A DNA stretch of 58,398 nucleotides from Ureibacillus chungkukjangi (GCF_003217295.1 NZ_QJTJ01000021.1:1-58398); one strand, 5' to 3'. Positions 44,338 through 53,057 are shown, counted from the stretch's first letter. Translations and numbers: made by a program. The notes: generated by a model from the sequence alone, not told the origin.

Positions 44338-45048
44338 TTAAGTTGTTCTCGTACTCTGTCTAATAAGGACTCGATTCCCTTTTTCTAAAGGGGCATTTCT
44401 CATTAGTAAATAAGATATAAGAAGAAATGTAAAAGATAATCCAAACAAAATCACAATAAATAGCATATAGTTATCGAAAATCACATCTAAAATCTTACTT
44501 ATCTCTGCAAATAGAGCTACAATTGTAACCGCAATTATTAGGAACGTGGCTAAAGAAAGAGTGAAAAGTGTGCCATAGTTAAACCATATTGTTTTTGCGA
44601 TTATGCCGAGACTAAATACAAAGATAAGCCACGTAAAATCTATCCATAGCTCCATAAGCAAATTAGAATCATTCACAATATTGGCTAAGTGAAAAAATTC
44701 AATAGTATTATTAGCATTAATAATTTTACTCAAATAGTAAAATAAATTTAAAAGTAATATACTTATAGCACCATATATCAAGCTCGAAAGATAGAAAGCA
44801 AACACAAATTGCTTCCTAGTCCCGCCAAATGAAAGTATATATTGATAGCCTTTAAAATTTATAAATGGATATAACAGAAAGACAATAAAAAGTGGTCCGT
44901 GCAAGAAAAATATTCCTGATTTCGCTACATCAAATACACCTAACAGATTAAAGAAAATAAATAGCACAAAAGTAATTGTGGCATTTATATAAAAGGTCAT
45001 GCTCATTTCCTTTATCATTAACCGGAATGGTCCAACAAATGAATTCAT
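44338..45048 (-). CDS. ABC-2-type exporter permease subunit
   Basis: The 236-residue protein has six hydrophobic segments and little sequence conservation. The first segment follows LMIKEMSMTFYINATI. A charged region precedes the last helix and a basic tail. The cognate ATPase gene overlaps its start by four bases (ATGA). With a GntR regulator upstream this is a YtrA/BcrA-like regulator-ATPase-permease unit, often tied to cell-wall antibiotic stress. The substrate is not evident. Confidence 0.78.
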   Translation of the reverse strand: MNSFVGPFRLMIKEMSMTFYINATITFVLFIFFNLLGVFDVAKSGIFFLHGPLFIVFLLYPFINFKGYQYILSFGGTRKQFVFAFYLSSLIYGAISILLLNLFYYLSKIINANNTIEFFHLANIVNDSNLLMELWIDFTWLIFVFSLGIIAKTIWFNYGTLFTLSLATFLIIAVTIVALFAEISKILDVIFDNYMLFIVILFGLSFTFLLISYLLMRNAPLEKGNRVLIRQSTRTT

Positions 45049-45920
45049 ACATTATTCACCTCTTTTTGAGTAGTAAAGCTTATGAGATAATCCTGTAATG
45101 GTACTTTTTCTACGTTAATGCCAGCTTCCTTGGCCTTTAATTTCCAATCATTTGAAAATACATCATCAATCATCACACTAATCAGCTTTCCGAGCGTTCT
45201 TTTTTCTAGTACTCTTTCGCTAACAATTAAAGGTTCAATTGCCTCCCGTGATCCAGATAAATGTACACCTCGCATTTTTAACTCCTCAGTATCTTGATAG
45301 CGTACAATAGTATGCTCATTGATAATTGCAATTTTTTCACACAATGCTTCAATCTCTTCAATATGATGAGTAGATAAAATTATTAAACGAGGATCCTCCT
45401 CTAATGTACTCAGCAGCGCTTCTTTAAACTGCTTCCTCATGTATGCATCAAGTCCGTTTGTTGGTTCGTCCATTATCGTTATCGGAGATTTACTAGCAAG
45501 TCCAATAACAATTTGAATCATAGTTTGCATACCTTTAGAGAATTGTTTAATCTTCTTTTTTCTCGGTAATTCGAACAAAGTAACTAGATGCTCTGCCAGC
45601 TCACTATCCCAATTTTTGTTGAATAATGCCCCGAAACGTAAGGCATCCTCTACATTCCAAAGGTCTGAAAAAGGGTGATTTTCCTGCATGTATGTGATAG
45701 TATTCATCGCTTCATTGTTGTTATACGGTGTCATCCCGTTAACACTTATCGTTCCTGCATCTATATTTTCCAAACCAGATAAAAGCTTCATAAGAGTCGT
45801 TTTTCCAGCACCATTTCTGCCCCATAATCCTATGATAATCGGCTCTGTTTCTAATAAATTCACATTCTTTATCACTTGATTACTGCCATAAGAAAACGAA
45901 ACATTTTCGAGTTTAATCAT
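45045..45920 (-). CDS. ABC exporter ATP-binding subunit
   Basis: The 291-residue ATPase has Walker A GRNGAGKTT near 34-42 and a signature region KQFSKGMQTMIQIVIGL near 122-138 (the LSGGQ is altered to FSKGM). Walker B is PITIMDEPTNGLDA, and the switch His is in STHHIEEIE. This is an exporter-type CcmA/YtrB-like subunit. A C-terminal extension of about 80 residues follows the ATPase core. It overlaps the GntR gene by eight bases and the permease gene by four. Confidence 0.93.
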   Translation of the reverse strand: MIKLENVSFSYGSNQVIKNVNLLETEPIIIGLWGRNGAGKTTLMKLLSGLENIDAGTISVNGMTPYNNNEAMNTITYMQENHPFSDLWNVEDALRFGALFNKNWDSELAEHLVTLFELPRKKKIKQFSKGMQTMIQIVIGLASKSPITIMDEPTNGLDAYMRKQFKEALLSTLEEDPRLIILSTHHIEEIEALCEKIAIINEHTIVRYQDTEELKMRGVHLSGSREAIEPLIVSERVLEKRTLGKLISVMIDDVFSNDWKLKAKEAGINVEKVPLQDYLISFTTQKEVNNV

Positions 45921-46284
45921 CCCTATAATCCTCCTCGATTAAATTTTGTAGCTCTTCTTTTTTAATATCAATCCGTTTAGCCTCTTCAAGCATTGGTTTT
46001 AAATACTCGTTGTAAAATTCCTCCTTACGTTTATCAAGCAATTTTTGTTTGGCTCCTGATGCAACAAACATACCAACCCCGCGTTGTTTATATACATAGC
46101 CAGCTTCAACTAATTCTGCAAGGCCTTTTTGAACCGTTGCACGATTAACTTGGTAAAACTTTGAAATTTCTGTAGTTGAAGGAATTTGGTCCCCTTCTAG
46201 CAACTCACCTTCGACAATATCATTTGCAATCATTTCTGATATTTGCTGAAATATCGGCTTCGAATCATCTAAAACAACTTTCAA
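45913..46284 (-). CDS. GntR-family regulator (YtrA subfamily)
   Basis: The 123-residue protein has the GntR winged helix, with QQISEMIANDIVEGELLEGDQIPSTTEISKFYQVNRATVQKGLAEL (about 13-58). A short C-terminal helix-rich tail follows, the size of YtrA regulators. It should repress its own operon with the two ABC genes. A TTG start fits the ORF beginning. An eight-base palindrome overlaps the end of the -10 of its promoter. Confidence 0.92.
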   Translation of the reverse strand: MKVVLDDSKPIFQQISEMIANDIVEGELLEGDQIPSTTEISKFYQVNRATVQKGLAELVEAGYVYKQRGVGMFVASGAKQKLLDKRKEEFYNEYLKPMLEEAKRIDIKKEELQNLIEEDYRDD

Positions 46285-46313
46285 GAATTTCTCACTTCCT
46301 CACACGTTGAACG

Positions 46314-46362
46314 GTTGATTAGTTATGTAATCAACTATACATCGAATCCCTCTATTTGTAAA
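46314..46362 (-). promoter_or_regulatory. Promoter and palindromic operator of the GntR-ABC operon
   Basis: On the minus strand TTTACA (46357-46362) and TATAGT (46334-46339) are 17 bases apart. Immediately downstream is the perfect inverted repeat GTTGATTA / TAATCAAC (46314-46321 and 46328-46335) with a six-base gap. That is a good candidate site for the YtrA-like repressor. Confidence 0.75.
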
Positions 46363-46407
46363 CTGCTTTCAAGCTCATTAATAAAATTACATTATTTAGG
46401 AAAATAA

Positions 46408-46449
46408 AAAGAAACCATTTTGATAAGCTACTTCAAAATTGGTTTCTTT
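46408..46449 (-). terminator. Terminator of the LysR gene
   Basis: AAGAAACCATTTTGA pairs with TCAAAATTGGTTTCTT (one bulge). A T tract follows on the minus strand. It lies about 60 bases after the LysR stop. Confidence 0.7.
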
Positions 46450-46508
46450 CATTACATATAATCCTCTAAAATAGTTGTTTAATTATCTGCGTTTTTAAAT
46501 CCAACCTG

Positions 46509-47408
46509 TCAAACCTGAAAATACTCGAGAAATTTTTGAATTAAACGAAATTGACTTCGATTTTTTGAGTAAATACCTCCAAATAGTAGGTTAAAATTAA
46601 GTGGAAATCCTGTTAAGGGGATTGAAATAATCCGTCCACTTTCCAAATAAGGATCATCTGTTAGCATTAGACTGGAAAACAAACTAATTCCTACACCCTC
46701 TGCCACCGACTTCTTAATTACTTCCGAATTTGTTGATTTAAAAATAATATTCAGTGCACCGTACTGTTTTTCAAAGTCTTCAATTAAATTGATGTAAAAA
46801 TTCTTCCCATAAATTACAAAGGGGTGTTCTCTAATATCCATCAACTGCAGCTCCTTACTAAAAGCTAATGTGGAGTCCTTTGAAACAATCACATTAAATG
46901 TCGCTTGTGATTGAAATGAATGAAAGGAAATGTATTCAGGAAACTTGTGTTTTACAGAATTAGATATGGCGATTAACCCCAAATCGATTTTGTTTTGATT
47001 TACGTGTTCAATAACCTCTCTATTATCTAGCTCCATGAGCGTTACTTTTATTTGCGGGAAATCCTTTTTAAATTTTGCTAAGGCTTTAGGTAAATATGTC
47101 ATAAATATGCTTGGCACTGTAGCAATCTTTAACTCCCCTATATAAGAGGAGGTTAAAGATTGGACTTCTTCCTTTAATTCATCCGCTTTTTTTAAAATTT
47201 CAAGTACTTTCGTAATGATAACCTTGCCTTCTTCTGTTGGAAGCGTTCCATTTCGAGAGCGTTTAAATAGTTCAACCCCAAACTCTTTTTCCAATAATGA
47301 AATCGATTGACTGATAGCAGATTGGGTCACGTGAAGGTTTTTTGCAGCAATCGACATTGATTTCGTTTCAACAACCTCTTTTATATATTCCAGCTGTTCA
47401 AAATTCAT
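46509..47408 (-). CDS. LysR-family regulator (divergent from MFS)
   Basis: The 299-residue protein begins MNFEQLEYIKEVVETKSMSI, with helix-turn-helix AAKNLHVTQSAISQSISLLEKEF (about 21-43). An effector-binding domain follows (about 90-295). It is divergent from an MFS gene with a 130-base gap, the classical LysR arrangement, and likely controls it. A perfect nine-base inverted repeat lies in the gap. The inducer is unknown. Confidence 0.92.
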   Translation of the reverse strand: MNFEQLEYIKEVVETKSMSIAAKNLHVTQSAISQSISLLEKEFGVELFKRSRNGTLPTEEGKVIITKVLEILKKADELKEEVQSLTSSYIGELKIATVPSIFMTYLPKALAKFKKDFPQIKVTLMELDNREVIEHVNQNKIDLGLIAISNSVKHKFPEYISFHSFQSQATFNVIVSKDSTLAFSKELQLMDIREHPFVIYGKNFYINLIEDFEKQYGALNIIFKSTNSEVIKKSVAEGVGISLFSSLMLTDDPYLESGRIISIPLTGFPLNFNLLFGGIYSKNRSQFRLIQKFLEYFQV

Positions 47409-47442
47409 CGAACCTCTCCATTACATTAGTTTTGCTTATATT

Positions 47443-47474
47443 AACATTAATAAATATAATTATACATTAATGTT
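47443..47474. promoter_or_regulatory. LysR operator-like inverted repeat
   Basis: AACATTAAT (47443-47451) is the exact reverse complement of ATTAATGTT (47466-47474) with a 14-base gap. It lies midway between the divergent LysR and MFS genes. Such half-sites fit a LysR dimer, though the gap is a little long. Confidence 0.65.
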
Positions 47475-47538
47475 CTTTAACTATATAATCAATAAGGTTA
47501 AAATCCAATTTGAGTTATATAAGAAAGAAGAGAAGTAA

Positions 47539-48756
47539 ATGAAAGAAAAGATATGGACAAAAGATTTTATCTTTGTATGTTTAAGTAATTTTTTTGTATC
47601 GCTGAATTTCTATATATTAGCCACAGCATTCCCTTTATATGTAAAAGATATCTTAAATGGCAATGAGCAACAGATGGGACTAGCTATCACTATCTATTCT
47701 CTTGGGATTGTACTAATTAGACCATTCTCTGGACAATGGGTAGACCGTTTCGGTAATAAGAAAATGGCTCTCCTCGGACTGGTAGTCTTTCTTATCGCAT
47801 CCTTCTGTTACTTTGGTGCAATGGGAATAATTGTTTTCTTAATCATCCGCTTTCTTCACGGGATGGCCTATGCCCTTGCTTCCACGGCTACGACTACAAT
47901 TGCTTCATCACTAATCCCAGTCTCAAGACAAGGTGAAGGGATAGGCTATTTTAGTATGTTCATGAGCCTGGCAATGGTTATTGGTCCAGCATTCGGACTA
48001 TTTCTATGGAAAGACAAAAACATCACATTACTGTTAGTAGCTGCCTGCATCATTTCAGCATTGTCACTTCTATTTGCTTGTGCCATGCGTGTCTCATCGC
48101 CAAAACGTTCTAATACTGAAGTACAAATTACAGAGCCCATAAAGAAAAAGAAAATGCAATTCAGTGATTTTATTGAAATAAAAGCATTACCAATAGCATT
48201 ACTCGCATTTTTACTAGCCTTTTCTTATAGCTCATTATCAGGTTTTTTAGCTTCATTTACCGCTGAAATCAATCAAACTCAAATAGCAAGCTTATTTTTT
48301 GTTGTGTTTGCTTTGATGATTGTTGTTTTTAGACCTATTGTCGGGAAGGCTTTCGATAAATATAAGGAGCATTATTTGTATTATCCAGCAATTTTATTGT
48401 TCGGGCTGGGACTAATCTTGCTTAGTCAATCTCATTCTGGAAAAATGGTCTTATTTTCTGCATTGATAATGGGGATAGGTTATGGAACATTATTTTCGTG
48501 TTATCAAGCACTTACCGTTAAGAACTCTCCTATTCATCGCAGAGGAATTGCAACAGCGACATTCTTATTATTTTTTGACCTTGGCTATGGCATAGGCTCA
48601 TATTTTATGGGGTTAATCGCTTCAATCGTTAATTACAGCATGATGTATCAAGCAGCCGGTATCATCACATTATTATCCGTTTTCTTATATTACGTATTAC
48701 ATCATCGACCACAAGCCAAGGAATCTATAAAAAAACAAGATCAGCATGCTATATAA
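47539..48756 (+). CDS. MFS transporter
   Basis: The 405-residue permease has twelve predicted membrane helices. A first-half loop 2-3 motif reads GQWVDRFGNKK (about residues 73-83), the MFS signature. It is close to drug- and arabinose-type efflux families. It is divergent from the LysR regulator and is likely its target. The cytoplasmic loop between helices 6 and 7 is basic (SSPKRSNTEVQITEPIKKKKM). Substrate unknown. A bidirectional terminator follows. Confidence 0.92.
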   Translation: MKEKIWTKDFIFVCLSNFFVSLNFYILATAFPLYVKDILNGNEQQMGLAITIYSLGIVLIRPFSGQWVDRFGNKKMALLGLVVFLIASFCYFGAMGIIVFLIIRFLHGMAYALASTATTTIASSLIPVSRQGEGIGYFSMFMSLAMVIGPAFGLFLWKDKNITLLLVAACIISALSLLFACAMRVSSPKRSNTEVQITEPIKKKKMQFSDFIEIKALPIALLAFLLAFSYSSLSGFLASFTAEINQTQIASLFFVVFALMIVVFRPIVGKAFDKYKEHYLYYPAILLFGLGLILLSQSHSGKMVLFSALIMGIGYGTLFSCYQALTVKNSPIHRRGIATATFLLFFDLGYGIGSYFMGLIASIVNYSMMYQAAGIITLLSVFLYYVLHHRPQAKESIKKQDQHAI

Positions 48757-48772
48757 TTAGTGGGGTACTCAA

Positions 48773-48831
48773 GAAAAGCCTATTACTTTTTGTAGTTATA
48801 CAATAAGTAACAGGCTTTTTCCATATAAATG
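48773..48831. terminator. Bidirectional terminator between MFS and SRPBCC genes
   Basis: An approximately 20-bp stem with two mismatches begins AAAGCCT and ends AGGCTTT. T tracts lie on both sides. Confidence 0.85.
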
Positions 48832-48856
48832 AAATGAGATTTTCAATCTTAGAGAA

Positions 48857-49297
48857 CTATGAAAATACTAGGATCTTACGTGCAATTGATTCAGTTAAAC
48901 GAGATGCAACTTTTGGAACTGCCCATTTAATTACTGGCGTTAACACTGCACCCGAAATGCCTCCTGCACTGACATCTACTGTACATGTCATTGTTGTTTT
49001 ACCATTTATTTCTTCAGCAGTAAATTGACCACTTCCTGTAAAATTATCCGATAAACCCTTTAGTTCAAACTTTATATTTGAAGGTTCTTCCCATTCAGTA
49101 ATATCAACTTGGGCTTGAATAGTTTTTTTAATTCCCTTGACACTGCCTTCAAATGTCCAAATGGATTGCTTATCATTGATTAATTCATGTTCTTTATAGG
49201 CCGGTACTGTAGGTGCCCAATTTTCCAAGTTACTTATATAATCCCAAACTACTTGTACTTCTACCGGAATTTCCACTGTATGTGTTCCTGTTGCCAT
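48857..49297 (-). CDS. SRPBCC/CoxG-family protein
   Basis: The 146-residue protein is a single START-like beta-grasp fold: THTVEIPVEVQVVWDYISNLENWAPTVP, then GSGQFTAEEINGKTTMTCTVDVSAGG, ending with a helical cap. CoxG-type members bind hydrophobic ligands or help assemble carbon-monoxide dehydrogenase; no such operon is here, so a lipid-binding role is only a guess. AGGAATCATA selects ATG 49297, 18 bases inside the longest frame. Monocistronic. Confidence 0.85.
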   Translation of the reverse strand: MATGTHTVEIPVEVQVVWDYISNLENWAPTVPAYKEHELINDKQSIWTFEGSVKGIKKTIQAQVDITEWEEPSNIKFELKGLSDNFTGSGQFTAEEINGKTTMTCTVDVSAGGISGAVLTPVIKWAVPKVASRLTESIARKILVFS

Positions 49298-49452
49298 TAT
49301 GATTCCTACTTTCAATATGCGTTATTAGTAATATTTACATAAAAATATTATTACATAAAAGAAGTAAACTTACATCAACATTTTCGATAGGAATTTATGT
49401 TCAAAGGGAGAATAGATTTTACTTGGAAATTAGATAGTCTGTCATTCTTTTA

Positions 49453-50139
49453 TCAATTATTTATTTGTAGTTCATTAACATAATTTAAGAATTCACTTGC
49501 TTTTACATATTCGTCTTTAACTTCGGTAGGAATCATATCGATTTCAGGAGTACTTGAAGTTCCTACAAGTGCCATTGTTGTTTCATAAGTGATTAATGCT
49601 TGAATATATTGTTCATACTCTTCATCTGTCAGTAAATCTCTACTGGATGGTAGACTATTTAACTTATCAAAAATTGGTTGGATATCATACATTACCCCCT
49701 CTATCTCCTCAGTCTCTCTCTTTGGAACTAAAGAAAAATTTATATTCCCATTTTTATCCCCATAATCAAGCTTTGCACTAATAATGATATTTAGTAGCTC
49801 TTTGAACTTTTCATACTCTTCTTCTCCTAAATTACCTTTTGCTTTATTTAATTTAGCATCAAATAATAGATAGTTTTCCATTGTAAAATTAGTCACATGT
49901 TTTTTCACATTGTCAAAAGAACCATATAAATCGTCAGCAAGCAACGATTGATAAGCAAATGTTCCTGTCGGGACTATTATACAAGAGGCTAAAACCGCAA
50001 TTGCGATTTTTCTTTTCACAAATCGTTTAACACTCCCCGCCAACTCATTTTTTGCAGCTTGGATTCCCAATTTACTTCTTTCATTAATTTCGTCTGGAAG
50101 AACAATTTTTTTTATTTCTTCTTTAATTTGATTATCCAT
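49453..50139 (-). CDS. DUF3600 anti-sigma-factor-like membrane protein
   Basis: The 228-residue protein has a cytoplasmic N-terminus with ERSKLGIQAAKNELAG, one membrane helix (IAIAVLASCIIVPTGTFAY, about 45-63) and an extracellular helical domain. The gene overlaps the ECF sigma-factor gene by eight bases, the usual anti-sigma arrangement. It resembles DUF3600 proteins in Bacillus cereus-type genomes. A classical zinc anti-sigma motif is absent. It probably holds the sigma factor until an envelope signal arrives. Confidence 0.83.
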   Translation of the reverse strand: MDNQIKEEIKKIVLPDEINERSKLGIQAAKNELAGSVKRFVKRKIAIAVLASCIIVPTGTFAYQSLLADDLYGSFDNVKKHVTNFTMENYLLFDAKLNKAKGNLGEEEYEKFKELLNIIISAKLDYGDKNGNINFSLVPKRETEEIEGVMYDIQPIFDKLNSLPSSRDLLTDEEYEQYIQALITYETTMALVGTSSTPEIDMIPTEVKDEYVKASEFLNYVNELQINN

Positions 50140-50659
50140 AATTGCCTACCTCCTTAGAATTTTCGCGCAGCTTTTCTAATGCCCTATATAAAATTGACTT
50201 TACTGTACCAAGGGGAATTTCTAATACCTCCGATATTTCCTTGAATGTTAAGTCGTCATAATATTTTAGTAATATAACGTTCTTTTCATCATCCTTTAAA
50301 ATCTCCATTAAACTAAGAATCGATAATGATAGTGCGATATCTTCATCTTCATAAACTGGAGTATGTAACTCAAATTTCGGATTTAATGGGATCACCTTTT
50401 TATTCTTATTGATGAGATTTAAGGAACAATTTATTGTAATTTTCATTAACCAGGTCTTGAAGTATTCCGGTTTTTTTAATGTGCTTATTTTCTTAAATGA
50501 CTGATAGGCTACTTCTTGAACTATATCCAATGCATCGTCCTTATTTTTCACATACACATAAGCCATTCTATAAATATCAGCTTCAAATTCCTGAAAAAGT
50601 ACTAAGTAAGCACTATCATTCCCTTTTTGTGCCTTCCTTACTAGGCGTTTTATGTTCAC
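50132..50659 (-). CDS. ECF-type RNA polymerase sigma factor
   Basis: The 175-residue protein has sigma region 2 (YRMAYVYVKNKDDALDIVQEVAYQSFKKI, about 34-62) and region 4 (EKNVILLKYYDDLTFKEISEVLEIPLGTVKSILYRALEKL). This is a group IV sigma. GTG start at 50659, chosen for AGGAGG upstream; the longer frame has no ribosome binding site. It is coupled to the DUF3600 gene. Targets unknown, but a uppP gene lies upstream, suggesting cell-wall stress. No clear autoregulatory promoter was identified. Confidence 0.92.
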   Translation of the reverse strand: MNIKRLVRKAQKGNDSAYLVLFQEFEADIYRMAYVYVKNKDDALDIVQEVAYQSFKKISTLKKPEYFKTWLMKITINCSLNLINKNKKVIPLNPKFELHTPVYEDEDIALSLSILSLMEILKDDEKNVILLKYYDDLTFKEISEVLEIPLGTVKSILYRALEKLRENSKEVGNYG

Positions 50660-51025
50660 TACCTTTTCCTCCTTCCGTTTGCAAATACAACTATTAGACA
50701 AACAGGAATCTAATTTGGCTCAGATTCTAAGATCTTTTGTGAAAATTATATATTTTACTTTGAGTACCAAAAGAGAAAACTCGAATACTAAAAGTATCCG
50801 AGCCTGATATATATTTTAATTATCTAGGAATGTATAAGCCTAATAGAGTATTATACGGACCAGTTATATGCATGTGTGACCCAATCCTCTAACTATCGAA
50901 TATGTAAAATAAAAATGACAGAACAAGTAACAGCTAATTACTTCTTATTACCTTATTCATCACCTGAATAATATTTCCAAATTGCACCATATATTATTAT
51001 AGATTGTTTAATCAAATTTCTTCAA
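50660..51025. other. Intergenic stretch before the sigma-factor gene
   Basis: Apart from the two terminator hairpins listed separately, I found no supported gene. On the minus strand a 17-codon frame (starting near 50876) has a GAGG-like site upstream, but it is too short to call. Confidence 0.35.
50768..50802 (-). terminator. Terminator-like hairpin upstream of the sigma-factor gene
   Basis: CTCGAATAC (50780-50788) pairs with GTATCCGAG (50794-50802), one mismatch. A T-rich tail follows on the minus strand. It belongs to the recurring CGAATAC family. What transcript it ends is not clear, as uppP has its own terminator. Confidence 0.65.
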
Positions 51026-51056
51026 TAAAAAAACCGCATACAAAGAATGTACGCGA
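51026..51056 (-). terminator. Terminator of uppP
   Basis: On the minus strand CGCGTAC and GTATGCG pair over seven bases (one wobble pair), followed by a T tract. It lies just after the uppP stop. Confidence 0.78.
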
Positions 51057-51071
51057 GTTAGAATATCAATA

Positions 51072-51887
51072 TTAAAAGAAGATTAGTAGGAGTATTCCTA
51101 CAAGAAAACAATAATAGGTAAAATATATTAATTTTCCATTCTTCATAATGCCCATAAACCATTTCATCGCCACATAGCTCATGATTAATGTAGAAAGAAA
51201 TGCTGCTAGATATGGTATTGCTAAATCTGTTTTATTTGGCTCATTTATGAAATCAGATAGACCTAAAATTACCCCTCCGAGACTTACTGGGATATATAAT
51301 AAGAACGAAAATCGAAGTGCTGTTTCTTGTTTCATGCCAACAGCAATGGATGTAATGATTGTTGCCCCTGAACGACTAATTCCTGGTGTTAAAGCTACAG
51401 CCTGTCCTAAACCAACTATTAATGCATCCTTAGTCGTAAGATGACGTTCATCTTTTACACCCTTCATATTGCGAATTAACCATAACGCGATTCCCGTGAC
51501 AAAAAGCATTATTGCGATCATTGTCATACTAACATGTTCAGCTATATAATCATCCAGCAGTATCCCAAGTACCCCTGCTGGAATTGTACCAATTATGATA
51601 AAACTCACAAAACGGAAGTCACTCTTGTACCTGTGATTTTTTGTTCTAACATAATAAATGGAATTTGTAGCTATTCTACTAATATCATGTCTATAAATAT
51701 AAAGTATCGCGCATAGTGAAGCTGTATTGGTTAAAATTGCGAAAGTAAAACCTTGTTCACCTAATCCTAAAAGCTCACTTGCTATCATTACATGGCCGCT
51801 TGATGACACAGGAATTGGTTCTGTAAAGCCTTGTACTAAACCAATAATTATCATTTTAATGATATAAAGAAAATAAGACTCTTCCAT
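51072..51887 (-). CDS. uppP: Undecaprenyl-diphosphatase (UppP/BacA)
   Basis: The 271-residue membrane enzyme has about eight hydrophobic segments. The first catalytic motif reads QGFTEPIPVSSSGHVMIA (about 19-36) instead of the usual EGxTEFLPVSSTGHL. The second is LTPGISRSGATI (about 165-176) with the phosphate-binding Arg-Ser-Gly. It recycles the lipid carrier of cell-wall synthesis and gives bacitracin tolerance. The E to Q change in the first motif is notable. AAGGGGGCATA precedes ATG. Confidence 0.92.
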   Translation of the reverse strand: MEESYFLYIIKMIIIGLVQGFTEPIPVSSSGHVMIASELLGLGEQGFTFAILTNTASLCAILYIYRHDISRIATNSIYYVRTKNHRYKSDFRFVSFIIIGTIPAGVLGILLDDYIAEHVSMTMIAIMLFVTGIALWLIRNMKGVKDERHLTTKDALIVGLGQAVALTPGISRSGATIITSIAVGMKQETALRFSFLLYIPVSLGGVILGLSDFINEPNKTDLAIPYLAAFLSTLIMSYVAMKWFMGIMKNGKLIYFTYYCFLVGILLLIFF

Positions 51888-52019
51888 TATGCCCCCTTAT
51901 TCTTCAAAGAATTTTATAGATACAGATAAAATATGAAATCCTTGAATAAATTTAATGTTTTTATAGTTCTATTAATCTTCTCCTAACATTATTACAACGA
52001 CGTAATTAAAAAGAAGGTT

Positions 52020-52895
52020 CTACACTTTTTTCCTAAAATTATTAAAAGATCTAAATAATTCTCCATATGCTGCGCCTCCTAAGATTAATACAGCACCACC
52101 CATTTGAACTAGACTTAACTGTTCACCTAATATTAAGGCTGAAAAAATCAATGCTGAAACCGGTTCTAAATAACCGAGGATGGAAACAGACTGTACAGGA
52201 AGCTTACCAATCGACGAAAAATATAAATAGCAACCAATTCCCGTATTCACAACACCTAATAATAGTATAGGAAACAAATTCCCATCTACTATATTGACCG
52301 AAAAACCTTGTTTAAATCCTATAAAAATAGCAACTGTTAAAAAGCTGATGACTAGCTGTCCCGTCGCATTTTCAAGGCCTGTTATGCTTCTAGCCTTTTT
52401 GTTAAAGACAACCATAATAACATACATGAATGCTGACAAAATCCCAAATATCAATCCTATAGAAACCGTCCCCTGCATAAATGCCTGAACGTTTACACAC
52501 AGCATCCCGATCATAACTGCAATAAATCCGAGTATCTTAGCCCTTGTCATTTTTTCCTTAAATAGAAACGGTGATAGAATCATAACAATGACTGGTCCAC
52601 AGTAATAGGCAAGTGTGGCAATACTAACACCAATTTGATTGAAGGCTTCAAATAAAAATATCCAGCTTGCACCCATCGCCACCCCGGAAATTAGCAAATA
52701 CATAAAGTGTGCTTTATTTTTTAAAATGTGTAATTTTTGCTTTGTTAATATAAATATGGCGATCAAAAATATGCTACCAATTAAAGTTCTAAGATAAACA
52801 ATCTCATAGCTGGTCAATAGTATGTAACTCGCAACAATTCCATTAGAGCCAAATAAGAGCAATGCGAATACATATTTAAAATAAGTATTTTTCAC
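52020..52895 (-). CDS. EamA/DMT-family transporter
   Basis: The 291-residue protein has ten predicted helices in two EamA repeats (about 1-135 and 145-285). The last repeat contains SVSILGYLEPVSALIFSALILGEQLS, a highly typical DMT string. GGGGG about eight bases upstream supports GTG 52895 over the longer TTG. It is divergent from a LysR gene. Drug or metabolite export is likely; substrate unknown. Confidence 0.9.
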   Translation of the reverse strand: MKNTYFKYVFALLLFGSNGIVASYILLTSYEIVYLRTLIGSIFLIAIFILTKQKLHILKNKAHFMYLLISGVAMGASWIFLFEAFNQIGVSIATLAYYCGPVIVMILSPFLFKEKMTRAKILGFIAVMIGMLCVNVQAFMQGTVSIGLIFGILSAFMYVIMVVFNKKARSITGLENATGQLVISFLTVAIFIGFKQGFSVNIVDGNLFPILLLGVVNTGIGCYLYFSSIGKLPVQSVSILGYLEPVSALIFSALILGEQLSLVQMGGAVLILGGAAYGELFRSFNNFRKKV

Positions 52896-52996
52896 TTTAA
52901 GTTCCCCCAAGCCTCTTGTGAATGCCTAACCATTCTGTAAACCCATCCCTTTTAAACTTGATTTTTCAATAGCAATAGAATAGCATACCCATATAT

Positions 52997-53045
52997 ATAA
53001 CAAAATTGAATGTTTCTCATGCTTTACATAACAAAACCGAATGTT
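52997..53045. repeat. Paired 18-bp direct repeats in the EamA/LysR intergenic region
   Basis: Two copies of ATAACAAAANNGAATGTT (52997-53014 and 53028-53045; NN is TT or CC) lie 31 bases apart. That is about three helical turns, which places them on the same DNA face. They lie between divergent EamA and LysR genes. They probably form operators of the LysR regulator. Confidence 0.7.
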
Positions 53046-53057
53046 AAGGAGGGAACT

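Noticed and set aside
50823-50876. 17-codon frame with GAGG upstream, minus strand
   Set aside because: Too short and without recognisable features to call a gene.
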